DNA of 64,000 nt from Thermocoleostomius sinensis A174 (GTDB taxonomy: Bacteria; Cyanobacteriota; Cyanobacteriia; Elainellales; Elainellaceae): positions 1,899,026-1,963,025 of the forward strand of contig NZ_CP113797.1 of the NCBI RefSeq assembly GCF_026802175.1, written 5' to 3'. Each line of letters starts with the position of its first letter. Position 1 is the first letter of the stretch. The notes below the pieces were generated by a model that was not told where the DNA came from, did no database searches, and saw only the letters and a program-made list of their open reading frames with translations. The position numbers and the translations under genes are program-made. Below, piece after piece: positions 1 through 9,215 of this stretch.

Positions 1-1
1 T

Positions 2-1009
2 GATGAAGAACTAGTCGATCGCCTCATGGCCCATCGTCGGTTGCATCGCGGCCCCAAAATTGTGGTGCTGGGTGGTGGCACTGGGCTTTCCACATTGCTG
101 CGTGGACTGAAAACCTACAGTGCTAATATTACGGCGATTGTCACGGTAGCGGATGATGGTGGGTCATCAGGACGCTTGCGGCGAGAAATCGGCGTGTTGC
201 CACCGGGCGATATTCGCAACTGCTTGGCAGCACTAGCCGATGAAGAAAAATTGCTGACGGAACTGTTTCAATATCGGTTTCGAGCGGGTGAGGGGCTGAA
301 CGGCCATAGCTTTGGCAACTTGTTTTTGACGGTGATGAGTGAAGTAACGGGCGATCTGGAGCAAGCGATCGCCGCGAGTTCAAAAGTCCTGGCAATTCGT
401 GGTCAAGTCTTGCCCTCTACCCTTACCGACATGCGGCTGTGGGCCGAACTGGCAGATGGACGCATTATCGAAGGAGAATCCAACATTACCAAAGCGGCTG
501 GCAAAATTGTACGCATTGGTTGCACACCGACCAATCCACCAGCCCTCCCCAAAGCCCTGCAAGCCATTGCTGAAGCTGATTATATTGTTATCGGCCCTGG
601 TTCGCTTTATACCAGCATTATTCCGAATCTATTGGTTCCAGACATTGCTGCCGCGATCGCTCGCCGCAAAGTTCCACGGGTGTATGTCTGCAACATCATG
701 ACGCAACCGGGTGAAACCGATGGCTTTACGGTCTCAGATCACATCCGTACAATTGATGAAGTTTGCGGTGCCCAATTGTTTGATGTGGTGCTGGTACAGA
801 AAACCTCTCCATCTGCCCAGTCCCTCATTCGCTATGCTCAAGAAGGCTCCCATCCAGTCTATTTTGATCGGGAAGCAGTGGGCTTGTTAGGACGACGGGC
901 TATTGTGGCCAATGTCATGGATGAAGATGAACAAGGATTGCTGCGGCATAGCTCTGAGCGCTTAGCCCGAATTTTGCTGCGTTGGTACACTCGAACTCAA
1001 GGGTTGTAG
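2..1009 (+). CDS. yvcK: YvcK/CofD-like (UPF0052) protein, 5' partial
   Basis: Member of the YvcK/CofD-like family. The B. subtilis homologue binds UDP-sugars and is needed for growth on gluconeogenic carbon; the cyanobacterial role is not established. Counting from the ATG at 26, the Gly-rich nucleotide-binding start [17 protein letters not shown] is at residues 11-27, followed by [12 protein letters not shown] at 41-52, [12 protein letters not shown] at 59-70 and [10 protein letters not shown] at 92-101, all family hallmarks. The reading frame stays open to the left edge (codons before the ATG give DEELVDRL). Cyanobacterial members usually carry an N-terminal extension, so the true start probably lies outside the window and 26 is likely an internal Met. 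The C-terminus (stop at 1009) is complete. Identity is firm; the start is unknown. Confidence 0.9.
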   Translation, partial: DEELVDRLMAHRRLHRGPKIVVLGGGTGLSTLLRGLKTYSANITAIVTVADDGGSSGRLRREIGVLPPGDIRNCLAALADEEKLLTELFQYRFRAGEGLNGHSFGNLFLTVMSEVTGDLEQAIAASSKVLAIRGQVLPSTLTDMRLWAELADGRIIEGESNITKAAGKIVRIGCTPTNPPALPKALQAIAEADYIVIGPGSLYTSIIPNLLVPDIAAAIARRKVPRVYVCNIMTQPGETDGFTVSDHIRTIDEVCGAQLFDVVLVQKTSPSAQSLIRYAQEGSHPVYFDREAVGLLGRRAIVANVMDEDEQGLLRHSSERLARILLRWYTRTQGL

Positions 1010-1208
1010 TATCAGTGAATGGGCAAAAGTGAACGGGCAAATGAGTTGACGAGGGATGGGTAGTGACCCTGATTCATCAATTTCAATAGCAGCGCGTAAA
1101 ATGGAAGCCTGATTCTGGCATTAGGGATGGTCAAGGTAGTATGGGCTGTTTACAAGCCGAGCAAAACTGGTAGGTGGAAAGAAGGTTGAGAAAATAAGGT
1201 TAAAAATT

Positions 1209-1805
1209 ATGTCTGAGGCGTTGTTGCGATCGTTGGTTTGGATGGATTATCGCCTAGCGGTCTTGTTTACAGTGATTTTTCCGCTGGTTTTGCTGATTTG
1301 GGCCCTTGTGAAACGGGCAGAAGCGATGCAGCGGCTGCTGATTATCTACTGGCGTGTGGCCAGTTTACTCGCTATTACTATCTATCTGATGATTGGTGGA
1401 TTTCCATTTAGCTTTATTCCAGCCGTGGCGGCCCGGGTGCTGATTCCGATCGGGCTATGGTTTTGGGTAGATCTCAACGAAGAAATTGACGATCAACGCC
1501 GCACTCCGCTGAAGCTAGCGTTCACCTCGTGGCGATGGGCGGTTACGGTCTACTGTGTGTTAGGTGTGTTGGCGACCCTTCCATTTCTTCAGTGCGCCTT
1601 TTCTACCGAAACGTTTGCCTCACCGTTTTGTCAAGTGTGGCTGGAGGCACCAATCGGCTTCAAGAATTTCTTCCATCCCAAAGTCAATAATGAAGGCTTT
1701 TTAGGGTTTCTCGGAATTGTAGGATTAATTATCTATGTCCTCTACCTGTCCTATTTTGTGGTCTTCCGGTTAGGCAAGCAAGGACGCACAGCGGTAGAGC
1801 AGTAG
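1209..1805 (+). CDS. DUF3177 family integral membrane protein
   Basis: A 198-residue protein resembling the cyanobacterial DUF3177 family, whose function is unknown. Five hydrophobic segments are visible at about residues 16-34, 44-62, 70-87, 108-127 and 163-186, so it is an integral membrane protein. An acidic/polar loop (DLNEEIDDQRR, residues 88-98) separates segments three and four. It lies 199 bases after the YvcK-like gene on the same strand and 56 bases before a small conserved gene, so the three may be co-transcribed. The ATG at 1209 has only a weak upstream AAGG. No enzymatic motif was seen. Family assignment is from memory of the sequence style. Confidence 0.75.
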   Translation: MSEALLRSLVWMDYRLAVLFTVIFPLVLLIWALVKRAEAMQRLLIIYWRVASLLAITIYLMIGGFPFSFIPAVAARVLIPIGLWFWVDLNEEIDDQRRTPLKLAFTSWRWAVTVYCVLGVLATLPFLQCAFSTETFASPFCQVWLEAPIGFKNFFHPKVNNEGFLGFLGIVGLIIYVLYLSYFVVFRLGKQGRTAVEQ

Positions 1806-1861
1806 TTGATAGTTGAGCGTTGAGCGTTCGAATGAGGGGTTAGCAATGGGGAGAGAGACTG

Positions 1862-2161
1862 ATGAACAGGTCGATCGGATTTCGCTTAGAGCAATACACG
1901 CTGAAGCGCCCGCAAGAAGTGCTGTTGGTGACGGCTGAAATAGCGGGTGAACGAGATCAGGTGGCCATTTTTCGTGGGTTTTCCAGTTCACTGATGCGCT
2001 CTACCCACCCCGACCCGGATGTGCCCGTTCTACCGGAAGAAGCCCAAATTGTGACCATCGATCGGTTGCAGAGTCCTTATAATCCTGCCTCGCCTCGCTA
2101 TATCCAACAAGGTTTGTCATTAGAAGAGATGCAAACACTTTTAGCAGAGGTGCAGGTTTAA
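1862..2161 (+). CDS. small conserved cyanobacterial/plastid-type protein (DUF7734-like)
   Basis: A 99-residue soluble protein of unknown function. It starts with an ATG 5-13 bases after a purine-rich GGGGAGAGAG, which supports the start. The sequence LKRPQEVLLVTAEIAGE followed by QVAIFRGFSSSLMR looks like a small beta-rich domain conserved in cyanobacteria; I recall it as DUF7734-like but am not certain of the accession. There is no signal peptide and no membrane segment. It follows the DUF3177 gene closely on the same strand. The last 15 residues form a predicted acidic helix (SLEEMQTLLAEVQ). Confidence 0.65.
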   Translation: MNRSIGFRLEQYTLKRPQEVLLVTAEIAGERDQVAIFRGFSSSLMRSTHPDPDVPVLPEEAQIVTIDRLQSPYNPASPRYIQQGLSLEEMQTLLAEVQV

Positions 2162-2432
2162 AAGAGCAAATTTGAACGAGATCGGCTGACAAACCTGTCT
2201 TTGGCGAGAGAACTATCTCAGGAATTTTGCGTACACTATCAAACAGATTGCACGCTAAGCTGCAAAGATTAAATTTTGTTTAATTTGTAGCAGTTTCGGA
2301 ACTCATCGCCGATTGCTTAATTGACAGAAATAGCACCTCCCTGTAATGGATTCCGTAACAGTTGATTGTGCGCTTTGCGGATAACCGTGTTATGCTCCGC
2401 TGTGAGTGTGATGTATGGAGTGAAAAAACAAT

Positions 2433-3923
2433 ATGGTGTTGTCTTCTGTGCCGCCGACTGAGACGGCGATCGCTGCGCCTCAAACCCACTCGAAGCCGGT
2501 GCGCTCGAATCCTGTTTCACCGAACTCGATTCAGCCCAGTTGGGGAGTTGTGTCATTGCCCTCGACTCGTTTATTTGGAACCGATGGCATTCGGGGACGG
2601 GTTGGCGATCTCTTGACCGCTCCACTAGCGCTACAGGTTGGCTTTTGGGCAGGACAGGTGCTTCGGCGGCATCATGGTGAGGCTGGCGCAATTGTAATGG
2701 GTCAAGACTCGCGCAATTCTAGCGATATGCTAGCGATGGCTCTGTCGGCTGGGCTAACGGCAGCAGGATTAGAAGTGTGGAATGTGGGTTTGTGTCCTAC
2801 ACCAGCGGTTGCTCATTTAACGAGTACAACCCCTGGGGCGATCGGGGGAGTGATGATTTCGGCTAGTCACAATCCTCCTGAAGACAATGGCATCAAATTC
2901 TTTAACGCAACCGGAGCTAAACTTTCTCCAGAATTGCAATCCGACATGGAAGCAGCCCTACGTGGTAACTTTTCAGACTACAAACCCATTTCGGCAAGTT
3001 GGGGACAGCAGCAGCATCGCGCCGATCTAGTGGCAAACTACCTCGAATCGCTTCAGCGACCCCTATTGCCCCAGCTAACGCTAAGTGGGTTGCGTATAGT
3101 TCTGGATCTAGCTTGGGGAGCCGCGACTTACATTGCTCCAAGGGTATTTACTGAAATGGGTGCCGAAGTCATCTGCTTGCACGATCGAGCGGATGGCGAT
3201 CGAATCAATGTCAACTGTGGTTCCACCCATCCACAACACTTGCAGGCAACGGTTCAAGCCTGTGGAGCCGATATAGGATTTGCATTTGATGGCGATGCCG
3301 ATCGGGTTATTGCTGTGGATGGACAAGGACGATTGGTAGATGGGGATTACATTCTTTACCTGTGGGGGCAAGCCCTGAAGCGAACCAACCAACTCCCCGA
3401 CAACTTGATTGTGTCAACCGTGATGGCCAACCTTGGCTTTGAACGAGCTTGGCAGCGGCAGGGTGGCACTCTGATTCGGACAGCCGTGGGCGATCAATAT
3501 GTTCATGCCGAAATGCAACGCCGAGGCGCAAAGCTGGGCGGCGAGCAGTCTGGACATATCCTCTGTCCCCATTATGGGGTGTCGGGTGATGGTTTATTAA
3601 CGGCGCTACACTTGGCTGCGCTGGTTCAGCAAACAGGCACTAGCCTAGCTGAGTTAGTCAATCAAAGCTTTCAAACCTATCCCCAAATTCTACGCAATGT
3701 GCGCGTAGACGATCGTGAACGGCGGCTGAACTGGCAACAGAGCGATCGCTTACAGCAAGCGATCGCTGATGCAGAAGCAGCGATGGGCGATCAGGGACGA
3801 GTATTAGTTCGTGCCTCTGGAACAGAACCCCTCATTCGCGTCATGGTAGAAGCCGTGAGTGCTGAACTAACCCATTATTGGACTGAGAGTTTAGTGCTGG
3901 CGGTGCAGCGGTACGTCGGTTAG
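2433..3923 (+). CDS. glmM: phosphoglucosamine mutase GlmM
   Basis: Converts glucosamine-6-phosphate to glucosamine-1-phosphate on the way to UDP-GlcNAc for peptidoglycan and polysaccharide; cytoplasmic, alpha-D-phosphohexomutase family. All four family loops are present: the phospho-serine loop [13 protein letters not shown] (S145), the metal-binding FDGDADR loop (near residue 290), the sugar-specificity loop GGEQSGH and the C-terminal phosphate-binding [10 protein letters not shown]. The GlmM-type opening [12 protein letters not shown] begins at residue 47. The first 45 residues (Ser/Pro-rich) are a non-conserved extension compared with the usual 445-460 residues. The ATG at 2433 is the first in frame; no strong ribosome site is evident, so a later start is possible. 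Confidence 0.95.
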   Translation: MVLSSVPPTETAIAAPQTHSKPVRSNPVSPNSIQPSWGVVSLPSTRLFGTDGIRGRVGDLLTAPLALQVGFWAGQVLRRHHGEAGAIVMGQDSRNSSDMLAMALSAGLTAAGLEVWNVGLCPTPAVAHLTSTTPGAIGGVMISASHNPPEDNGIKFFNATGAKLSPELQSDMEAALRGNFSDYKPISASWGQQQHRADLVANYLESLQRPLLPQLTLSGLRIVLDLAWGAATYIAPRVFTEMGAEVICLHDRADGDRINVNCGSTHPQHLQATVQACGADIGFAFDGDADRVIAVDGQGRLVDGDYILYLWGQALKRTNQLPDNLIVSTVMANLGFERAWQRQGGTLIRTAVGDQYVHAEMQRRGAKLGGEQSGHILCPHYGVSGDGLLTALHLAALVQQTGTSLAELVNQSFQTYPQILRNVRVDDRERRLNWQQSDRLQQAIADAEAAMGDQGRVLVRASGTEPLIRVMVEAVSAELTHYWTESLVLAVQRYVG

Positions 3924-4239
3924 GACGTTGGGGGTTGGGAGTTAAAGGTCAGGGAATTCGATAGTTTTTGAAATTGCCCGCCTTTCCCAACCTCTGCTTC
4001 CTTATGCCCGTTCTCTATCCGGTTGCACCGTATGCCCGACCCCTCTCAATCTCTTCTTGGCAAGGAGAGGAGCCGGTGGCGGTGGGGTGAATGCCATGCC
4101 GCATGACAACGAATGGGGATTAAACAAACGTAGCTAGAGCGCTTAGAACGACCTTGCTTCATCTACCCTTGATCTATTCTTTTGCTGGAACAACACGATC
4201 GAGTAGAATAACTCTCCGTGTACCTGATTGTGATTTTCT
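3924..4239. other. gene-free gap with a hairpin repeat remnant
   Basis: No credible gene was seen. The stretch carries G/C-rich repeat-like text. The clearest unit is an imperfect hairpin at 4051-4069, CTCTTCTTG pairing with CAAGGAGAG around a single G, with flanking ACCCC (about 4039) and GGGGT (about 4086) able to extend the fold. Similar elements occur at 29603, 37607 and 57658. The last 100 bases presumably hold the promoter of the permease pair; no confident -35/-10 pair was picked. Confidence 0.5.
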
Positions 4240-5289
4240 ATGCTGACAGCCAACCAGCTTAACAATGCGTTGACGCTGTTTTTTAGCCTAATGGTGGAAG
4301 CTATCCCCTTTTTGCTGCTCGGGGTGCTATTTTCTAGTGCTTTGTTGCTGTTTGTAGACGAGCGCAAATTGGTGGCAGCAGTTCCACGGCATCCTTTACT
4401 GGCAGCGTTGGCTGGTAGTTTAATTGGCTGCCTGTTTCCAGTTTGCGAATGTGGCAATGTGCCAGTGGCGCGGCGGCTGATCGTGCAAGGGGCCCCGTCG
4501 TCAATGGCGATCGGGTTTTTGTTGGCGGCTCCCACTGTGAATCCAATCGTGTTTTGGGCAACCTGGACGGCCTTTCGCGATCAGCCCGAAGTGGTATTTC
4601 TGCGAGTTGGCTTTACGTTGCTGATTGCCTCAATTGTAGGGTGGGTGTTTAGTACTCAGGCTGATTTGCGGCCGCTGTTGCAGCCAACGGTGACGCGAGC
4701 CATGCCCTCTCAATCAACTCAGGCGCGTTCCTCCTCAACTCGAAGCCATGGTAACGGCGCGACGACTGATTCAGACTTGGCGCTGCTGCAATCCGGTACG
4801 TTTCTGCTGGGAACCGGAACACAACCGCAGCGGTTGGATGACCCAGCTATGTTATCCACTAATCTGGCCTTGTCGCGCCCGTGGACAGATCGCCTGCCGC
4901 TGATGCTCGACAATGTTGTGCAAGAACTGCGGGAGTTAGGCGGGGTGCTGATTCTGGGAGCCGCAATCGCATCCATCATTCAAATTGCGGCCCCTCGCGA
5001 AGTGATTCTGGGATTGGGGCAAAACACCATCACCTCGATTTTGGCGATGATGTTGCTGGCCTGTGTTGTGTCCATTTGCTCGACCGTTGATTCATTCTTT
5101 GCCCTATCGTTTGCTTCTACTTTCACCACAGGCTCCCTATTGGCGTTCTTAGTCTTTGGGCCTATGATTGACCTGAAGAATATTGCCCTACTGTGGTCGG
5201 TGTTCCGAGCTAGAGCTATTATTTATCTGTTTGTTTTGGCTGCGCAATTAACCTTCCTGTTGTCTTTACTGGTGAATCTGTATATTTAG
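4240..5289 (+). CDS. YraQ/ArsP-like permease (UPF0718/DUF318)
   Basis: A 349-residue polytopic membrane protein of the permease family that includes YraQ, B. subtilis YcgR and the organoarsenical exporter ArsP. Two homologous hydrophobic halves (about residues 8-140 and 220-349) are separated by a hydrophilic Ser/Thr/Gln-rich linker (about 145-215). The family motif PVCECGNVPVARRL sits at residues 67-80 with C69 and C71, preceded by C64. The second half has a matching CSTVDSFFALSF motif. It is followed 125 bases later by a TIGR03943 protein, its usual partner. The transported substrate is unknown: thiol-rich motifs fit a metal or metalloid, but nothing here proves that. An ATG start at 4240 is used; no better upstream start is visible. 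Confidence 0.85.
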   Translation: MLTANQLNNALTLFFSLMVEAIPFLLLGVLFSSALLLFVDERKLVAAVPRHPLLAALAGSLIGCLFPVCECGNVPVARRLIVQGAPSSMAIGFLLAAPTVNPIVFWATWTAFRDQPEVVFLRVGFTLLIASIVGWVFSTQADLRPLLQPTVTRAMPSQSTQARSSSTRSHGNGATTDSDLALLQSGTFLLGTGTQPQRLDDPAMLSTNLALSRPWTDRLPLMLDNVVQELRELGGVLILGAAIASIIQIAAPREVILGLGQNTITSILAMMLLACVVSICSTVDSFFALSFASTFTTGSLLAFLVFGPMIDLKNIALLWSVFRARAIIYLFVLAAQLTFLLSLLVNLYI

Positions 5290-5414
5290 TTAACCAATCC
5301 GCTGATTCCTTATTGATTAGTGTTTCGTTCCTCAGTGATTATGCTCCTCGCTGTCGTGGCTTCAATGTCGCGATTGATGCGATTGATTTAGGCGATTGAT
5401 TCCCTGGTGCTGCA

Positions 5415-6242
5415 ATGACCGTTAAACCCAGTAAATCTAAGTTGACTATTTCCCAACGACGACGTGCCAGAAAAGCCAATGCGAAGAAGCGGAACCTGGC
5501 TTGGCTGCAACCGCTCATCGATATTCTGGCGATCGCTGCGTGGGGGGTATTGTTGCTGCGGTACTGGCTCACCGACAAAATTAACATCTTGCTGCATCCC
5601 GATTATGTGTGGCTAGCCTATTCGGCTGGCTTTTTCCTGTTGGGGTTGGCTGCTTTAAAGAGCGTGCAATGGCTACGGCAGAAGAAACAAGGGCAATCCT
5701 CGACAACCCCGCCCCATTTTTCGCTGTTTCCGCCTGGTTGGAGCAGCACCTTGTTATTCGCCGTGGCGCTGTTTGGGTTTTACTTTACCCCACAACCGTT
5801 TGCCAGTGATGTGGCGTTGAATCGGGGAGTGACTGAATCCCTGACTATGACTCGATCGCAACCGCAAGCCTTCCGATCGGCCACTGCCCCCGAAGAGCGA
5901 TCGCTGGTGGAATGGATTCGCACACTGAATGTTTACCCGGAACCCGATGCCTATACAGGGCAGAGAGCCAATGTAGAAGGGTTTGTCATTCACTCCAATG
6001 AGATTCCTGACAATTACCTGGTAATTGCACGCTTTGTTATCACTTGCTGTGCAGCCGATGTCTATCCAGTGGGACTACCTGTGAAGTTGCCAGCGGGCGA
6101 TCGATCGGCCCATCCGCCTGATCAATGGCTGCGCGTTGAAGGTCAAATGATCACAGAAACCCTTAAGAACAAGCGGCAACTGGTGATTGACGCCACAAGC
6201 TTGACGGAAATTCCGGAGCCAGACACTCCGTATGATTACTAA
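5415..6242 (+). CDS. TIGR03943/DUF1980 putative permease subunit
   Basis: Partner of the upstream YraQ-like permease, corresponding to B. subtilis YcgQ-type proteins. The 275 residues begin with a strongly basic tail (SKLTISQRRRARKANAKKR). Two or more membrane segments lie between about residues 33 and 125, followed by a C-terminal soluble domain. That domain contains VEGFVIHSNEIPDNYLVIARF and the family's VITCCAADVYPVGLPV motif with adjacent Cys. Family members are two-gene units with the permease; their cargo is undefined. The ATG at 5415 is the first in frame and lacks an obvious ribosome site. A strong hairpin just after the stop ends the unit. Confidence 0.85.
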   Translation: MTVKPSKSKLTISQRRRARKANAKKRNLAWLQPLIDILAIAAWGVLLLRYWLTDKINILLHPDYVWLAYSAGFFLLGLAALKSVQWLRQKKQGQSSTTPPHFSLFPPGWSSTLLFAVALFGFYFTPQPFASDVALNRGVTESLTMTRSQPQAFRSATAPEERSLVEWIRTLNVYPEPDAYTGQRANVEGFVIHSNEIPDNYLVIARFVITCCAADVYPVGLPVKLPAGDRSAHPPDQWLRVEGQMITETLKNKRQLVIDATSLTEIPEPDTPYDY

Positions 6243-6253
6243 CGAATAAACAA

Positions 6254-6281
6254 AACAGGAGTAGGAATGCCTACTCCTGTT
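6254..6281. terminator. bidirectional hairpin terminator between convergent genes
   Basis: A perfect 12-base stem (AACAGGAGTAGG at 6254-6265 and its complement at 6270-6281) closes on the loop AATG. Read on the minus strand it is followed by a T-rich run (TTTTGTTTATT), so it is well placed to stop transcription arriving from the GltS-like gene. On the plus strand it lies 11 bases after the TIGR03943 stop. Confidence 0.75.
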
Positions 6282-6390
6282 AATGCTCACGATGGAGCGC
6301 GCTTTTATCTACTTCGCAGAACACCAAACGCATTCCGGGCTATTCAAGAAGCTATTCAAGAAATAATCGCTTGGTTACGGGTTTGCTCTT

Positions 6391-7842
6391 TTAAACATGC
6401 GTGATTTCACGCCGTCGCTGTCTGCGATGTTGTTTGATGAGCAGATATCCCGCCACCAACCAAAACAGCAAGAGTCCGCCCGTGAGCAACAGCACTGGAA
6501 TAAGCCCAAATTGATTGACTAATGCCGGAGCCGCCGCCGTAAATAGTCCGCCTCCGACGATCGGCTCAAAGAAAAGCTGCTTGTAAGCAAAACTTTCAAA
6601 CGCGCCAGAGCGATTGTCAGGATCAACCATCCGCAACAGCAAAATCCCCGTGGCCGTTACGCCCATTGACTGACCCATATCGCCAATGCCCTTCTCAAAC
6701 CAGTAGTCGGGAAAAATCCGAGGCGCAAACCATAAGAAAATCAGCACATTCCAGAGAATGCCTAGCACGCTTAATGTCAAAAACGTGCCCAAGTTGCCAC
6801 CAATGACCGTCAGCGAGATTGATGCCAACGCCGTAATCACCACCACATCCAATGACACACCAGCAATACTTTTCATCAGGGGTTTGATGACCAATGGATG
6901 CAACCGCAAGCGCTCTAGGACGAGTTGCACAATGATGCCGCCGATCAGCGCCATGGGAAAAAGCGGCACAAACGACATAATTTCAAACCCAGTTTGTCCC
7001 CACGTTGCTGCCTCCAATAGCTTCAGTCCTTCTAAGATTAACCAACCGATAGCGACTGCCAGACCGACTAGCCCAAAGTTAATCGACAGCGGATCAATCA
7101 ACAGGTTGTGCATCAGCCGTGCTCGCCGCCGTTGAAATTCGGGAGGTTCGGGTTCGCTTTCAGTCAATTCAGGAAATTCACCCGGGTCTTCCACCGTTTG
7201 TGGCATCGATCGAATATATCCTTTGCGCCGGGCCCAATCGGCCAACGCCGTCCCGCAAACGATTCCAGACACAATACCCACTGTGGCCAGCCCCAACGCC
7301 AGATCCGGCCCATCGTCAAAGCCTAAGCTTCGCAAGGTATCGGCCATGCCCCCGGCTGTCCCGTGACCGCCTTCAAACCCAATTTCAATTAAGCAAGACG
7401 CGATCGGATTGGCTCCAAACAGCGGTATTAAAATCAGCAGTGTGGCTAAAATTCCAATCACGTATTGCCCCCAGGCTAAGGTTTGTCCAAAGACCACTTG
7501 AGGAGCCGCCTTGCGCCAGATTTCGCGAGGTCCGGGGATTGTTTCTCCGAGAAACAACGCAGCAAAGACAATATTGATAAAAATGCTGGGAGATTGCGAC
7601 CAAACCGTTCGCATGGCTTCGGGAAAGGTGCCTTGTGCCAAAGGAGCGTCAGGCCCAGCCAGTGCTGAGACAATCGCACCAAGCACTTGCGGTCCCAATA
7701 GCAGTGCCAGCACCCCAGCCACGATCGATTCTGGCAGATATAAGCGCTGAATCCAAGGAGATTTTTGTTTGATATAGCGACCCACCAACACCAAGATTGC
7801 GATGGTGATGAATGCAAAGAAAACGTCTCTTAAGTTAAACAC
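6391..7842 (-). CDS. GltS-like sodium:glutamate symporter family transporter
   Basis: A polytopic transporter resembling the Na+/glutamate symporter (GltS) family. The N-terminal hydrophobic half contains LPESIVAGVLALLLGP and the Gly-rich FEGGHGTAGGMADTL motif typical of the family's pore hairpin. The C-terminal half has MGVTATGILLLRMVDP, the matching motif. Between them is a cytoplasmic Glu/Pro-rich stretch (about residues 215-240 of the 483-residue form). An in-frame ATG exists at 7887. The GTG at 7842 is preferred because GAGGA lies five bases upstream and the protein then begins VFNLRDVFFAFITI. At 483 residues it is longer than E. coli GltS (about 400). The substrate is inferred from family only. 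Downstream is a hairpin terminator. Confidence 0.8.
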   Translation of the reverse strand: MFNLRDVFFAFITIAILVLVGRYIKQKSPWIQRLYLPESIVAGVLALLLGPQVLGAIVSALAGPDAPLAQGTFPEAMRTVWSQSPSIFINIVFAALFLGETIPGPREIWRKAAPQVVFGQTLAWGQYVIGILATLLILIPLFGANPIASCLIEIGFEGGHGTAGGMADTLRSLGFDDGPDLALGLATVGIVSGIVCGTALADWARRKGYIRSMPQTVEDPGEFPELTESEPEPPEFQRRRARLMHNLLIDPLSINFGLVGLAVAIGWLILEGLKLLEAATWGQTGFEIMSFVPLFPMALIGGIIVQLVLERLRLHPLVIKPLMKSIAGVSLDVVVITALASISLTVIGGNLGTFLTLSVLGILWNVLIFLWFAPRIFPDYWFEKGIGDMGQSMGVTATGILLLRMVDPDNRSGAFESFAYKQLFFEPIVGGGLFTAAAPALVNQFGLIPVLLLTGGLLLFWLVAGYLLIKQHRRQRRREITHV

Positions 7843-8444
7843 GGGAATCCTCGCATTGTAATGCAAAGTTGTAACGTACAACCGCACGATCAGGTTGCTT
7901 GGTGGCGATTGGGTGGTTGTACCGCTTCACGCCACCAAACTCGTTATCGCGTGCGGTAGCTACTACCAAGTTCTGGAATGGGAGTTTTAAGAGATGGTTT
8001 GAAATAGAATCAGTAGCTCAAACCACTATTTAGGAGGAACTCACTAAATAGAGAATAGAAATTAGAATCCTAAGCAGCGTTGCAAGTTGCTTCAAGCGTG
8101 AGGGCTTTTGATACTAAGCCGCCTGTAACTGACAGCTTTTTAGCCTTAATAAATCAAGCCGCCGCGTCTCTTGCCTACGCACCGTGCCTAGCACCTTAGT
8201 ATGGTGCACAGTTGCTATCGTGCGTAACGTTGGTATTCCTTTTTAAAGTCTATAACCGCAACTTATTTATTTTGCAGTAGCAATTATGACAGACTATGAA
8301 GTGCGGTTTATACCTTCCTCGCTGACCAAGCTGCTGTCGATGGGCAACTAGCATCATGGGCAATTGTTCTTAAGTGCTATGTAACCGCATTGGCTGCTGC
8401 AATTTGATTGACTGCTGCAATTTGCGTGTGCTTCCTTGCTCAGT
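7843..8444. other. gene-free gap upstream of the GltS-like gene
   Basis: About 600 bases with no convincing gene on either strand. It separates two minus-strand genes, so it should hold the promoter of the GltS-like gene and the 3' end of the ABC permease transcript. Small inverted repeats are present: CTATTTAG/CTAAATAG at 8026-8033 and 8044-8051 around GAGGAACTCA, and GTTGT-aacgt-ACAAC near 7869. None matches a regulator site I know. Confidence 0.4.
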
Positions 8445-9215
8445 TTAGTAGCCGCTCAATTTTCCTCGGCGCTTGGTTTCTCGTTCGGCTAGGCGAAACA
8501 GCAATAAGCCCACCCCTAAATAAAATGCGCCATTTAGAAAAGCGATCGTCAGCGTCACTGGATTCAACGCATTGCCGCGGGCCATGACATCGCGCAATAA
8601 GCCCACACTTGGCGTCATTGGCAGCAGATAGCCAACCAAGCGGGCTGAACCTGTCCAAGTCTCTACCGGAGCCGTGAATAAAAACAGCAGCGCAAACTGA
8701 AAAATGCTGAGTAATTGCTGAACCTGCTTCAGCAACAGTGCCAACGACCCCATTGCAAACGCAACACCGTAGGCGGCTGATAGCACCGCTAGTAAAGGAG
8801 GCAAAAGGGACGGTGGGAAGGCCAGTTGACTGCCGGTTAGCACCATAATGATCAGCAAAATGCTGAGATTCATGCCTAGGTTGAGAAGAAGGCTAGCAAT
8901 TGCTCGGGTAAGAAAGACTCGGGAGGCCCCATAGGGCGACAAAAAAAGCTGCTCGAGTGTGCCTGTTCGCGCCTCGTTTTGCAGCCCTCCGGCAATATCG
9001 CCCAAAATGAAAATCATGAGTGCCCACAGCACATAGCCAATAATGATGGCATCGAGGCGATCGCCAAACTGCACCTGTGGCCCAGCAATATACTGCACAC
9101 TGAGAAACAACCCGTAGAAAATCACAGTCGTGCCAATGATGCCACCAATTACCTCCGATAGATAGCGGAGCAATTGAATCCAACTGCGTTTGAGTTCTGC
9201 CAGAAAAAGGCTCAT
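8445..9215 (-). CDS. ABC-2 type transporter permease
   Basis: A 256-residue membrane component of an ABC exporter. About six hydrophobic segments are seen, with a C-terminal basic tail (RLAERETKRRGKLSG). The motif IAGGLQNEARTGTLEQLFLSP at the first cytoplasmic loop is typical of ABC-2 permeases. Its ATG overlaps the stop of the ATPase gene by four bases (ATGA), showing translational coupling and pairing. The family exports drugs, lipids, polysaccharides or peptides; nothing here identifies the cargo. The gene is the distal one of the pair, with a long gene-free stretch after it. Confidence 0.85.
   Translation of the reverse strand: MSLFLAELKRSWIQLLRYLSEVIGGIIGTTVIFYGLFLSVQYIAGPQVQFGDRLDAIIIGYVLWALMIFILGDIAGGLQNEARTGTLEQLFLSPYGASRVFLTRAIASLLLNLGMNLSILLIIMVLTGSQLAFPPSLLPPLLAVLSAAYGVAFAMGSLALLLKQVQQLLSIFQFALLFLFTAPVETWTGSARLVGYLLPMTPSVGLLRDVMARGNALNPVTLTIAFLNGAFYLGVGLLLFRLAERETKRRGKLSGY

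Noticed and set aside
2317-2691. 124-codon minus-strand frame opposite the start of glmM
   Set aside because: Antisense shadow of the GlmM N-terminus with no supporting signals.
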